Shown piece by piece: positions 47,577 to 60,620 of a DNA stretch of 64,000 nucleotides (positions are counted from its first letter, which is position 1; each line of letters begins with the position of its first letter). The notes under the pieces were generated by a model, which was given only the letters and a program-made list of their open reading frames with translations, was not told where the DNA came from and ran no database searches. The translations under genes and the position numbers were made by a program. This DNA is from Trematomus loennbergii (lineage: Eukaryota; Chordata; Actinopteri; Perciformes; Nototheniidae): NCBI GenBank assembly GCA_012861695.1, contig JAAOOA010000056.1, positions 6,240,207 to 6,304,206 of the forward strand. The letters run 5' to 3'.

Positions 47577-49152
47577 AGAAAACCACAGCACTGAGACTGC
47601 TCTTGTAAAGGTCTTCAATGACATCCACTTAAACACAGACAGTGGCAGAACTTCAGTGTTAGTATTATTAGATCTCAGTGCTGCGTTTGACACTGTTGAC
47701 CACAACATATTACTAGACCGACTAGAAAACTGGGTGGGACTTTCGGCAACAGTTCTAAATTGGTTTGAATCCTACTTAAAGGACAGAAACAACTTTGTTT
47801 CTATAGGTAAATACAAATCTGAGTTGACAAATATGACATGTGGGGTACCTCAAGGCTCCATCTTGGGGCCTCTTCTCTTTAACATCTACATGCTACCACT
47901 GGCTCAGATAATGAAAAACTACAAAATAAGTTGCCATAGCTATGCGGATGACACACACATTTACATAACAATTTCACCAGGAGACTATGCCCCAATTCAA
48001 ACACTGAGTAAGTGCATTGAACAAATCAATGACTGGATGTGTCAGAACTTTCTCAAATTAAACAAATAAAACTGAGGTAATGGTTTTTGGAGCCAAGTCA
48101 GAACGTATAAAAGTTAGCGCTGAGCTTCAGTCTGCAATGTTCAAAACAACAGATAAGCCAGAAATCTAGGTGTAGTCATGGACTCGGACCTGAGTTTCAA
48201 CAGTCACATTAAAACAATTACTAAATCAGCCTACTATCACCTAAAGAACATATATAGGATTAAAAGACTAATGTCACAGCAGGATTTGGAAAGACTTGTC
48301 CATGCTTTTATCTTCAGTAGACTGGACTACTGTAATGGTGTCTTTACAGGTCTCACTAAAAATCTATTAGAAAGCTGCAGCTATTCAGAACGCCGCTGCT
48401 CGAGTCCTCACTGACACTAAGAAAGTGGATCACATCACTCCTGTTCTGAAATCTTTACACTGGCTTCCTGTGTGTCAAAGAATAGATTTCAAAAATACTG
48501 CTGCTGGTTTATAAAGCATTGAATGGTTTACGCCCAAAATACATTTCTGATCTACTGCTAAATTATTAACCATCCAGAACTCTCAGGTCTTGAGGGACTG
48601 GTCAGCTTTCTGTCCCCAGAGTCAGAACTAAACATGGTAAAGCAGCGTTCAGTTATTATGCTCCAAATATCTGGAACAAACTCCCAGAAACCTGCAGGTC
48701 CGCTGCAACTCTTACTACTTTTAAATCCAGGCTGAAGACTTTTCTTTTTGCCGCTGCTTTTAATTGAAACTAAGCGGTTGTGTTTCGTTTTTGGTTAATG
48801 AACATTTGGGGCTAGTAACCCCAGGGAATCAGTGTCTGGGGACTTTGTCCTGGCTGATTTTCTCTGTGTATGCTGCTCGGGACGTATGTGCCATACAAGC
48901 GTACACAGCTTATGTTCGGAGAAACCTTAAAGAAAGGCATCAGTAAAGTGGAACATCTGTTCATATCTTAAACTGCACTGTAACTATTTATAACTATTTA
49001 TTTCATGTATTTTTTTCTTTTAATGTTTATTTTTTATCTTTGCTTTTTAATGACTGTTTTTAAATGCCTTTTTCTGAATGTCTTTCATTTTTGTAAAGCA
49101 CCTTGAATTGCCTTGTGTTGAAAGGTGCTATATAAATAAACTTGCCTTGCCT
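47577..49152 (+). mobile_element. CR1/L2-superfamily LINE, 5'-truncated, with reverse transcriptase
   Basis: 47557-48069 encodes a reverse transcriptase core: [34 protein letters not shown] and [11 protein letters not shown] with the catalytic YADD intact. Homology continues in other frames (DSDLSFNSHIKTITKSAYYH and SRLDYCNGVFTGL at 48178-48414), so the element is frameshifted and inactive. A two-base deficit after LKLNK creates the first stop. The 3' end reads AAAGGTGCTATATAAATAAA and then TTGCCTTGCC. The element begins inside the RT region. Confidence 0.85.
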
Positions 49153-52100
49153 TTGGTTGCTAGGTAACTTTTGTCAGGAACCTACTTTTTATTGTCTTAA
49201 CCATAATCAAGTAGTTTTGTTGCCTAAACAGGTTCTGCACTGCATAACCCTTTTATAGAGCAATTAGTAATGTGATATTCAATGAATAATTAGATAAATG
49301 TTTCACATGCCCAACACTGCTGATGCTCAGTTTGTGTATACAAATCTAACATTATCTAAATATAGTATGTTATTTTATAGATTATGAAAAATGAACACCA
49401 GAACAGATACCATAACAAAACAAATAGCAGCACCGTGTACTGTCGTCTAGTTCTTTATCATTTTGTCTCGTAGGTAATTCATCGCCCGCCTGACTGTGAC
49501 TGAATGCATTTCCACCTGTGAGCCCTGTCGGTACTACAATGGATGCTGTAACTGAAAATCATGTACAGTGTGTCCACCTCTCTGGTCTCCACTGAGTTCT
49601 GTGTCTGAGGCCTAGCAGGATAGCAGGGGGAGAAGATAGAGGACATTATCTATAATTCCCTATGCCGTCTCTCTCAAAGGAAGCCCGGGAACCAAACAAA
49701 GCCCTGCTGCTAGGCAGCTCTGGAGATGAAGACGAAACTGAGGTTTCACATCCCCATGAATAAGGTTAGATATTAATCCAGCTAAGAGAAGAAAAAACAT
49801 GCTACAGGTTGCTTTCTCAGTTTCCTTTGTGCGAGTATTTCTTTGTGATGCTGTCTGTCTGGCTTGTGAATAGGGCCCCCCCCCTCCTTACTCTATCCAT
49901 TGAAAAAATTGGCTTCTAAATACAAGCTATTAGAATATTTGTGTAGATGAGTAATAAGTTATTAGTTGCAATTACTGGTCATCTATTAGTCTGCTATAAT
50001 AGACTGATTAGGCAGCGAGCCTTTTAACTTCTGAAGAAGTAATTTGAGACAGCCTACCTTTGACAAGGCAAAGAAAGGTTCCCTTTATTCAAGCCATATC
50101 TGTCTATTGTACTAACAGAGATGCTATAATGGGATTACTAGCGACTACAGTGGACTGATAAAATCAATGGCGAACGCATCATTTTGTATAATTCACAGGT
50201 ACTGGAGATGAGAAGAGTTCTTGGCTAGTGAGAGGGCACTAGAAACAGGATGAATAGAAAGGTATACACATTACACAACCTATATTTATTATAATTACTG
50301 GATATGGGGAATGGAAAGACATTTTTACTCCTCCAATGTTTATTCTAGATGACTTAAACACATTTAAACTTTTGGTGAAGTTTTTTGGAGCTATGCTATC
50401 CTAAAAATGTTACAGTTTGGCCTGTCTCAGGGTGACCTGTGTTTGACCTTGGAGAAATTGGAAGCATAACATCCTCCGTACAGGTAGTACTGGTCCTTTG
50501 TCAAAGATGATGACAACACCTCCATTCATATTCTGTTGGAGTTTTCCAAGGACACCCTGTTGTTGTCAACATGTCCCTGCCTGAGATCTTTCAAAAAAAG
50601 GCAGCCCTTATGGTCCTAGTGCTTGGACTACTTCTGTATCCATCCTTCTCTGTTCTGCTTTCACCATCATCATCAATCACATGAGATACTGTTAAAACTG
50701 TGTTAACCAAACTGTGAGATCTGTTCAAACTATGAAATGAGGTACGTGTGTCCCTGTACATAGCATAAGCAGCTTATTTTATTAAAAGCTGTGCTGCACC
50801 ACACAGATGTACAGACGAGGTTCTCCACCCTTCAGTTATTGGCTCAAGTTGTGCTTCCTGCCTGCTCATTCACCAGCGGCCACAGATGGAGCACAGGGTT
50901 GACACTGGGCCAAACAACCCAGAACAATATCATCTTTCCATTGGTGGTGGATAACACAAGTGTGTTGCTTTCTTTCCTATAACCACTTGTCTCCTCTCTT
51001 TATACCTCTGCTTCTTCCTCGCCTGTTGTTTATTCTAATGTGGTCCGGATGGAGCAGCTGGTGGTGACACAGGGTTGATTATGCTGTTCCCACAGTGACA
51101 TATTCAAAGGCGGCCGGGTAAGGCGCCATTGTTGCCTCTGATCTGTGGATGACAGCCCTGCCTGTTGCACCAGCTCCACACTGGCGGGCTCATGGGGAGA
51201 GGGCGTGCGTGCAGGGACGTGTACATTACAATCCAGGGTGGTTCCGAAATGGTCTTTTGAAATGATATACCAATACCAGGATATTAGGTATGAGTCTGAT
51301 AATTACCAGTGTTTTGGGACCATATTCCTTTACAACATTTCAGTGATAACCTGCTGTATTTGATCATTGTGAGTTTGATTCAGAAACAGAATCAAGGTAT
51401 ACTACAACTCTCAAGCTAAATATTGATAGGCTCAGCAGCAGTTTGTTCAACAAGAAAAGGGTTTGAACCTAACCTTTACCCTTTATTTTTATTTTAAACC
51501 TTTACCCCCATTAATGGGTACATGAACTAATATTTGAGGATGCAATGAAAATTCAAAATAATTATTTACTATGTCTTTCATAACAATTTGTATGGACCTT
51601 GATGAAAAACCTCATGGGTCAAGGAAAGATATGAAGGATAATCTATAGAGACTAAGAAAATGGCGTTGTCTAGAGGATCCCTGAGCACTTACACTATGTA
51701 ATTTTGTAACGCTGGGTCTTAATGACGTGGGTGTGTCCTGGTGCTGCCACAAGGAACTGTTGGACGTCATTATGTCCTTTCCTTTCACAAAGATCCTCTG
51801 AACCCTATGCTAGTGGAGATAATAAAGGAAGCATTGAGGGACCTATTTTCAACATTTATATTTATTTGTTTAATTGACAAGCTCTTAAGGATGTCACTAA
51901 GATACTTTCGGGTCATTTGTTAAGAACCTTACTTTGTAAAAAGAAAAATATATATATTTGACTGCAGCCCAAGAGCAAAAATGTCCTTAAAGCGCTAAGC
52001 AAAAATAATGATGTTTTAAACATCAACAAATCAATTACAACTAGCAAAGTCCATCTGCTGATAAAGATCATGTGGAATGACTGAATAAAATCAAGAACAC

Positions 52101-53215
52101 AAAAATCGAACAGTGTGTAGGTTTTCGGTCAAAGACACACCCCAATCGCTTCTCTGACTATTCCTTTTCCATGCAAAGTATGCACACACATAAATCCAGT
52201 GCATATGCATACACTCACCCAGCTGCTCTACTCTATTTAAAAGCATATAGGACGATACTGTCCACACAAGCAGAGGAGAATAGTGCAGCTAGTCACTTAG
52301 TCAGTCCGGCTACTTCATCAAAAGGCCCAGTTTGGATCATTTGGTCGGTAATTGCTGCCCACAAGTGAGCCACTCCACATGAATGGAAGTGCAGTAAAGC
52401 GTCAGCGACCATGATCAGTGTCTGCTCCCAGGTAATAGCCCCATCCCTTCCCCCCTGCTCAATCCCCGCATCCCTCTCCCAGTTGGTTCCTCCTGTTGAA
52501 TGAGAGGATAAAAGTAGTAAGAGTGAAGCAGAGGGAAGGGTGGAGGGGCGATATAGGCAGTCCATAATTACCTGTAATGAGACTTTTGTCTTGGAGAATT
52601 ATAGGGATGTTCTTGAAGTCACCCCGGAGGTGGTTTTCAGATGGACGAAAAGCCGTGCACGCCTCAAGTCCTCTCATCGCCCATCTCATCCATATGTGCA
52701 GTAATAAGTAATTACTGAAGTCTCATTGAAGTCCATGTAGAGTATTCTCCCTCTCTCTCCCGCTTCTCGAGGCAGATGAATACCCGCCACTTGCCTATTA
52801 CACAAAGTGACACTCCTGGAGATCCGACGTGTCATCTCAATCTTCCTCTTCAGCCGTACTCGTTCTTCTCCTCCAAGACCCCCTCAGTTTGAGAAAACAG
52901 CTGGCACCCTTTGATGTCTGACTGGCCTCGCACTGGGTCACCTCCACTACTGCATCTGACAGGGTATCTATTCATGCTATTCTCAGGACAGTGAAATCAT
53001 TTTCTATATGGCACCATGCTACAAATATCTATCGGGGGCTTCCTGCGCTGCTTCCTGACACCTTTAAATTGAAAGCTCTCACCTAGAGACCAAAAGTGCA
53101 GAAAATGCTTTAGCTGTTTGGTCCATTTAATACATCTTCCTATATCCAACCCACACAGATTGCTTTTAGGAATACAAAAAAATCCACCAAAATCATCTCT
53201 GCGGCTCCATGTGAA
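49153..53215. other. Gene-free stretch
   Basis: No supported coding exon. A diverged copy of the 47345-47455 sequence lies at 50801-50905. A poly-C run lies near 49878. The rest is ordinary AT-rich non-coding DNA. Confidence 0.45.
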
Positions 53216-53404
53216 AATTGTTTTCCATTTGCTTTAGTATAATCCCATTTTATGACCACATTCATTTTTGTTTAGAAAGTTTGGTCATCAATAACATAAC
53301 TTTCAAAACTCTACGTGGAAAGAAACAGGTTTTTACACAAGCTATTTATTTAACCAGATCAATGAAACCAGTCGGGTCTTGGAAGACCAGAAGCTGTGTG
53401 GTTC

Positions 53405-53460
53405 ATAAAAACATTTTCTTACTCAATATCAAGCCACGATTATTGTTTTTTTTTAAATTG
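53405..53460. repeat. Fragment of the 40.4-kb MITE family
   Basis: TTCTTACTCAATATCAAGCC near 53417 continues with ACGATTATTGTTTTT, matching 40836-40875 inside the 823-bp MITE with two mismatches. No ends are visible. Confidence 0.6.
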
Positions 53461-53516
53461 TATAATGTCGGACTTTTTTTGCCGTCCGCGAGGAAAAGAA
53501 ATGGGGCTCAGAGCCT

Positions 53517-53690
53517 CAGAATACTGAAATCTGTATTTTTAAATCTTTTTTTCCTTCTAATTTGTTATTATTTGGTGCAGGCACGAAACATACTACCAAT
53601 AGAAATACATTGCTTCTAAAATCGTTCTGTGTCAGAATACTGAAATCTGTATTTTTTAAATCTTTTTTTCCTTCTAATTTGTTATTATTT
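53517..53690 (+). repeat. Recent 57-bp direct duplication
   Basis: 53517-53573 and 53633-53690 are identical except for one extra T in a T run (from CAGAATACTGAAATCTGTAT to TTGTTATTATTT). The string ACATTGCTTCT also occurs before and after the second copy, suggesting a slightly complex local duplication. Confidence 0.9.
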
Positions 53691-56600
53691 ACATTGCTTC
53701 TGTGTGACATGAAAAAAATGGGGAAATCGTGTTGGTGAACACGAATCAATAGATTCATTTCGTGACTATAACACAAAATGCCGTGAGAGAGACTGGGTAG
53801 CATAAACGGGTACTAAGCTAGTTTAGCTGCATTGGCTAAAAAGCTGCTAGCAATTACTGGGATTAAAAAAAATCTATAATTAAACTTTGTTGGCAATTTG
53901 TTTGATAATTATCTTACTCCTGGAGCGGGCTGTCTGTACTACATGTACATTGTACTCATAGCTTTCATATCCTCTTGAGCTATGTGTTTTGTGTCCCTGT
54001 TACAGATGCTATAAGCTAGCTAACATTAGATAAGAAATAAAAAACCCAACCAAAGGATCTGATGTTACCTAACAGTTCCGAAGTTATGAAGAGGTATACG
54101 GACTAAAATATCAACTGTTATCATTGAATTGAACTAAACTAAAATACTAACAGTTTTCATGTAAAACCTGACCAAGAAAACTAACAAGGACATTTGACAG
54201 AAGACAAAGTAACAGTTTGGCTAACATGTCAGTATGTTTATCTGATCTTCTGACTAGTTGTGTTTCCTGTGCTGCTAGGAGACACCATCTCTATCTTTCC
54301 AGGTGAATAAGAACATTCCAGTTACATACAGGGTTATCTCTCTCATGTCACTGGATATTAGATGTCATGAATTCAAAGGAAATATTAATTGAATAGTCGT
54401 CAGAAAGCAAATACTTCCTTTCATAATGAGCACTTGTGTGGATACACAGCATACTGTATATGTTTTCAAGAGCTCATCTCTTCATCTCATGTGATGGATA
54501 CGCTTTCTCCCTAAGCCCATCAAGTCGTTTTCAAGGCTACGGTTCTTAGCATAGACCATGAAAACCATTATTCACGATTATTATCCATGAAGAGCCAACT
54601 TTAAATAAGATGTGCGGAATATTATGAATGCCATATGAAGAGAGGCATATTTTGACAAATGTAAGAACTCACACACTTGATATGTATATGAACTTGTGAA
54701 TAGCTGAAGTGCTTTATCTCTTGAAGCGGTAAAATATATTTATCTGCCATCTTAGCGCTGCTGCGGTGAAAAAGCATAAGAGGCATTTGAATAAAAATAC
54801 AAAAGCAATGATGAGGTCACCAGTAGATACTCCATCTTAGTGTGTGTTGGTAGTATGAGTTCATGAGACTTCTACCAGACTTTTTGTTGTCATAGCGGAA
54901 AATGATCCTGGTGACCGCACGTGCTTGGGCTCACACACTCACACAGTCACACACACACAAACAAAACAGCTGTGCGGGTGGGCCTTGTCATTAGTCCTGC
55001 TTGTTTTTCCTTTGATTGAGGCAAGTTGCATCGCGGTGAACTCTCAATGCACGTTTGAGACTGAGAGTGTGTGCCATGTGGATCCGTTCTCAGTGACCAC
55101 TCGGCACTGGGACTAATTTGCATTCCTTTGTGTACGAATAAAGGACACCTATTCTGAGGACAGAGTTTACCAGCTGCCATCCAGGACTAGTCCTTATTAG
55201 AGCCCTGCTGTTCCTCTGAGAACGCCAGCACATGTTCAACACACGCTGCCGCTCACACACACTCAAGGACACGTGCACCCCCACAGTCATAATCTATTCA
55301 TACACAAATGAAAACACACTAACACAGATGCGCAGAAAGAAACAAACACACACTTTAAATAGAACCATTTGCAGAGGGTTCGGGCAGTGATTATTAACAC
55401 CAGTGTTAATCTTCTGTTGTTATCAATGAAAGGGCAAAGGTCAACGTGTTTTGTTTTTTTGAAAAATCCCAAAAATACAATGGCTTATTATGTTAAGAAT
55501 TTGCTATAAAGGCTTGGATCAGAATAACCTGTTTACTGATTTTCTTTCACTGCTTCCACAAGCTCAAGCTTAGGCCCCATTCAGACTGAATGTATGTTTT
55601 AAGGACGGGGGAGTGATCTTGATAGGGTCTGTGCTGGTCAATGAATATAATTCCGTTTAGGTATTAAGGGAAACAGTTTTTCCATAATTTGGCGGTATAG
55701 TTATATTTTAAAGAGGCTCTATGAAGTCTTTCAATAGAGGAGCTTCTCGTCCTTTTTCTACCTTTTTTCAGTAAAAATTGTGACTTTTGTGTGAAAATGT
55801 AGGAATTCTAATATGTTTTTGCACCAACATTTAGGTTTATTTAAGAAATGACAAAAGGACGGAATAAAATAAAGCCTTCAGGAGACCAAGACCTTGTGAA
55901 AGACCATCAAATGTGCTGCTTCAATGTCAGCTATAGGTAATACTTATGTTTGGTTTTCTACCCCACTATTTTGACAAACTGGAACCATTAGAAAGTATGC
56001 CAAATTAGCTATGGATGTACAGATAAAGAAAATGTAAAGATTTTTTGAAGGGTCTTTCCTCTATGGTTTATGTATCTAGTTATAAACATTGATTATTGTC
56101 TATTATGTATTTCACGTTATCTGGATCTACCAAAGAACACAGTGGATATTTAATTCCCATCTGAAAGTGACTTTAGATTGAAATGGGGTTAAATGTCATT
56201 TCATAAAGTGTGTGTCTGTTATCCCTTATCAATTTTCAGCATTAGAGTTAATCTGTTGCTTTTGATCTAAAAGAAAGAGGTACGTTATCTGGGGTAATCT
56301 GGGACTTGCTTAGAACAATAAGACCAACCAGTGGCAAAGGGTTTTCAGTACATGAGACGTGTTGACAATAATCCACAATATTACTACAGGCTGATTTAGA
56401 ATTTGATAAAAAAGCCTCAAATGTAACCTTTAATGCTAAGGTTAGAAAAGTAAACAGAATCCCAACTGTGGAATTTGGTTTTTCTACTTTTCTGAATGAA
56501 AAACCTTGCAAATGTGAAGGCCTTAAACTTAAAAAAGGAACAAAATAAACGCAATAAAACCACTTATGGAAAGGAGAATGAGAGGTTACTCTTCATTTCT

Positions 56601-59600
56601 GTTTGCCATTGCCCCCACATGTCTGTGCCTTGTGCTGCAGGCACGACCAGCGAGGCACACAAAGGGAAGCCATGTTTCCTTTCCAACAGCTTTATAACTG
56701 TACTTCTCAAAGGGGGACACCTTGACTCATCCAAGGCCAGAAAAAAGTATCAATTTAGAGCACAGATAATTCAGTTTTAGTATGATAAAAAAAAAAGTTT
56801 TCAAGAAAGTTCATTTTTTATTATCGTTTTTGTGCAAGAATTCTTCTTAAGTTACTTTTTTTTTTATGCAGTGAAGAGTCATGGAGCAGTTCTTAAATTA
56901 GTAAAAACAATATTAACCTTCTACACATTTTTGTGATCTTTAGCAGTATGGAATAAGAAGCTTTATTCATCATCATTTTCCAAAAGTGGGATTTCTTTTG
57001 ACACAAAACAGAAATATTGCAATAATGACTAAACAACCTTTTTCCTATTGTTAACAATGTAAATCAAGCATTATTGTATGGTAATGTAAAGATCTCCATC
57101 CTAAAATACCTTTAGAAATTAGTAAGCCTTTGTCCCAATTCCCTATACAAGCACTTTTACATTGGAAAAATCCGGATGTCAGTATGACTAAAGTCATAGC
57201 TGGACAATTTTAAAACAATATCCAGCACTAACTCCCATAAATAAAAACATAAATTCAACTGTAAAATAACATTTAAAAGAATCCCTGTAAAAGCGTTTAG
57301 CTCTTTTTTTTTGCTTTCCGAATGTAATATTTGTAGCCGTTAGCATTCACCTTGTTCCTGTTAGTATCATACAACCACGTTTTTGTTTCCTAAGGGTTAT
57401 AATTAGTACACAGTGTACAGTTTACAGTGTCAGTATGAAGTGTTGAATTGAGGCAAGGCTGCAGTTAAGCCAGAATGCAACATACAGCAACTGTTCATAT
57501 GGGAAATGTAGTTCTCCATTGAAAAGCAGACTGCCAAACATAGCACCTCTAACTTTAAATTGGTGGTGGTAATAGTCAGTGGCACAATTCTGATGTGCTT
57601 GTATTGTGAAGAGCTTCAGTATGAGGTCTTTCAGTGTCACATATGTCACTCCTCTGAATGTAAATGGCTATTAAATCAGGGGATGATTTGGGGTATAAAA
57701 GAAGAAACAAATTGTTCAATTTGGGCTAATTAGAACAGAAAAACGTAGACACTCACCAGCTCGGCCTTGGCTTGAATACCCAATTATAGAGTGGAAAAAT
57801 TATCCAGCTCGCTGTCTAAAATTACAGTCAGGTTTAACAAACAGACTCTGACCCTGACCATGTGAGGGGACGGACTCTCAATTTGTATATTTTAGATTTT
57901 GATATAAAGCATACACTTCACTCCCTCATGTAGGTGTGTGTTTGTGTCTGAAGTGGTCTCTGATATTGAAGTCCATATCATTTGTTTTTCCGCCAATATT
58001 ATTCAACTATTGTTTGTTTTCTTTATACCTTTCTTTTCACCAGTTCTCCTTTATCTATTTTGCATTAATTGCATATCTCTTTATTGTTTATCTGTCAGAT
58101 GGAGAGTTAGCATGGCGTACGACAAGTGAGGAACGACAATGGCACTTTAGAGCTGTTGCACACAAGCTAACACTCTAGTACACTTCAGGAGGGCGGTAAC
58201 AAAGTAAAGCTTTTAGTGCTTAATCAAAAATCATTTGAAATATAAAAGACATGCTAATTATGTTTGTTATTACATGGTTAACAATTGCTGCAGACATGCC
58301 GTTCAGTGAAAAGTGAGAGTAAATCTGAAATAGAACAAGACAAAGGAGTAAAATAAGACATTTAAATTCTGTAAAGATGGATAAAGTGATGGCCGCTTAC
58401 TTTTCCAGAAAACACTAAGGTCCTTTGAGGTTGTGAAGAAGAAACCTTGTCTCTTAAGAATGACTCTTCCGTACAAGTAAACTGTATTGTCAAATGTTTC
58501 AAAGTAAACTTGTTTTATATGTGACAATTACAAATGGGTTTATGTTGCCGAAGTAACTTACCTCTTCAAATCCATTTGCAGTGTGCTGTATGTTATCAAG
58601 AGAGAAAGGTTTTCAAGACAGAATCCTGAGAAATATCTTTAAAAATAGCAAAAAAAATAATACGTACGTATTCTAATCATAGTCCGTGGAAATCCTTGTA
58701 TGGAATAAGTCCGGGATCATGGATGGGAAAAACAAGTAGGGGAATTTTCCCAAGAACCTTTACTTATTTTAACATAATTTTAAGCCAAACAATGACACTT
58801 TACTTCAGTATATCAAAGATTATTGCCTTTAACACAAAGCACTTATCCACATGTTCAAAGTTGCGACCGCTTTGGGGAAAAAAATACATTCCCTTTTCAA
58901 GTAATTGAAAATGCAGTTTATGAAACGTAATGTTGTACAAGAGACAGTTAGAAGAAGAACAGATGTCCGTGACACATGGGGTTGTAGGGTCAAGACAAGA
59001 CAGAAAAAAATAAATACATGCATTTCTCCAGCACAACATCTCTGAGGGACCCGTAGCTACAAAGATGCTTCACTGTAACCTTTGTTATTAGAAAAAAACA
59101 TTTCAAGGATTCTTGTCATATAAGTTCAAATATTGTTCCTGAAGGACTTCCCTTAGTTAGAAGGAGCCAAAAGATAAAAATGTGTCTTGCTGGGATGAAT
59201 CGAGAACGAGATGTTACCTTGTGGCATCACTTACTGTAGGTAAAGATAAAATAGAATTCCTCAATCCAGATTTATCAAAAATGATCTTTGAAACATCACT
59301 GCGCTAAATGCAAATGAGAGATGGACATTTAATCATTAAATTACCCTATTATTCTACTCACAAGCGAAAGGTGGTACGAAACAAGTTCTAAGCACACTGT
59401 TTCCTCCACTCTGATTTTTTTTCTTTAACCATTACTCCGATTGTGGTTTACTCATAGCTGAGAGAGAGGCAACGTGATGGAGTATGACCGCTGTCACAAT
59501 ACAGACAACAGAAAGGCTTGGTGAAAAATGTAATTTCCCCTCCGCTGTGGAGCTGCAGCAAAGGGGGGGGAAATGAACCCGGCAGAATTATTTGCCTGCA

Positions 59601-60414
59601 ACTACTAGAGCTTGTGGTAATTACTATAATGATGTCTCCAAGTCAAGGCACGGCCAGTGCCACGATCACATAGAAGCTGATCAGAAAATACAAATTTCAG
59701 GGGGCACACAAGGCAGCCATCTCATTAATGCATGCTTAATAAGGAGAAATGACAGGACCTTCTGGGCCTTTGACAAATGTGAGGTGAGTTAACAGCTATG
59801 TTTTAATTGTGTTCTTGTAAATGGTATTGACGTTTGTATGTGGAAATGATTATCTCTTTTTATGCCTTCTACAAATACATTCACTTGAGTGACTGGTATA
59901 GCAAGAATAATTATATTTGTACACTACAGTCGCTCCAGTGAGGACATTGAGGTTCCACCTATTCTTGATTCTTGTTCTCTACCAATATCACAAACCAACC
60001 AGAGTCGACAAGGGTTTGACACAGCATTTGAGATTTCAATATTATAAGAAAAAATGTAACAGAAAATATAGTTACAATTTTAATGAATAAATAAAAGGTG
60101 GCAGTTAAAAATTCCCAATCAATTTCAACAGTCTCATTTGGCTAACGCTAATGCAAGCTAACATTAGCTAGGAGCTGGATGCTACGTTGTTTATCCCTTT
60201 TACCAACGTTAATTCCTTAAATTATAACAAACAGAAACCTGGCTAGCTAGGTTAAGCTATAAACTGTATAGGTCGGAGGTCAGAATGAATTGAGGTTATT
60301 TTTTAATTAACTGTAGCCTATCTGTGAAATTGCCTTCATTTACAAAAATGCTGTTGCTCTTTTAGTGTTACAAGTTATTTGCATTACTTTAGTCCTTTCT
60401 GTAATAAAATCTTC
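53691..60414. other. Gene-free stretch
   Basis: AT-rich, no supported coding exon, RNA gene or element boundary. A CA-rich tract lies at 54930-54962. Confidence 0.45.
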
Positions 60415-60620
60415 ATTATTATAACCTCGACCAAGGAGGTTATGTTTTTGGTTCAGCTGGTTTTTGGTTCAGCAAGAGTATTGTCTGCTACTGGCCCGAG
60501 GATCCTTACATGTATAGGAAAGGTATGGCATGGGCCAAAGAAAAACCCTCAAGGCATTTAAACCCTCATTACAATTTTGGAGCAGATACGCATTTCAACT
60601 TTGGTGAAGGTCTGCCATAT
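60415..60620 (+). repeat. Teleost interspersed repeat with ACCAAGGAGGTTATGTTTT start
   Basis: ACCTCGACCAAGGAGGTTAT followed by GTTTTTGGTT and, further on, AAAGGTATGGCATGGGCCAA and AATTTTGGAGCAGATACGCA follow the order of a widespread fish repeat that begins with a GGAGGTTATG motif. This copy is diverged and its class is uncertain. Confidence 0.5.

Noticed and set aside
53516..53803. Minus-strand open frame of 95 codons
   Set aside because: It is created by the 57-bp duplication and encodes a repeated low-complexity peptide.
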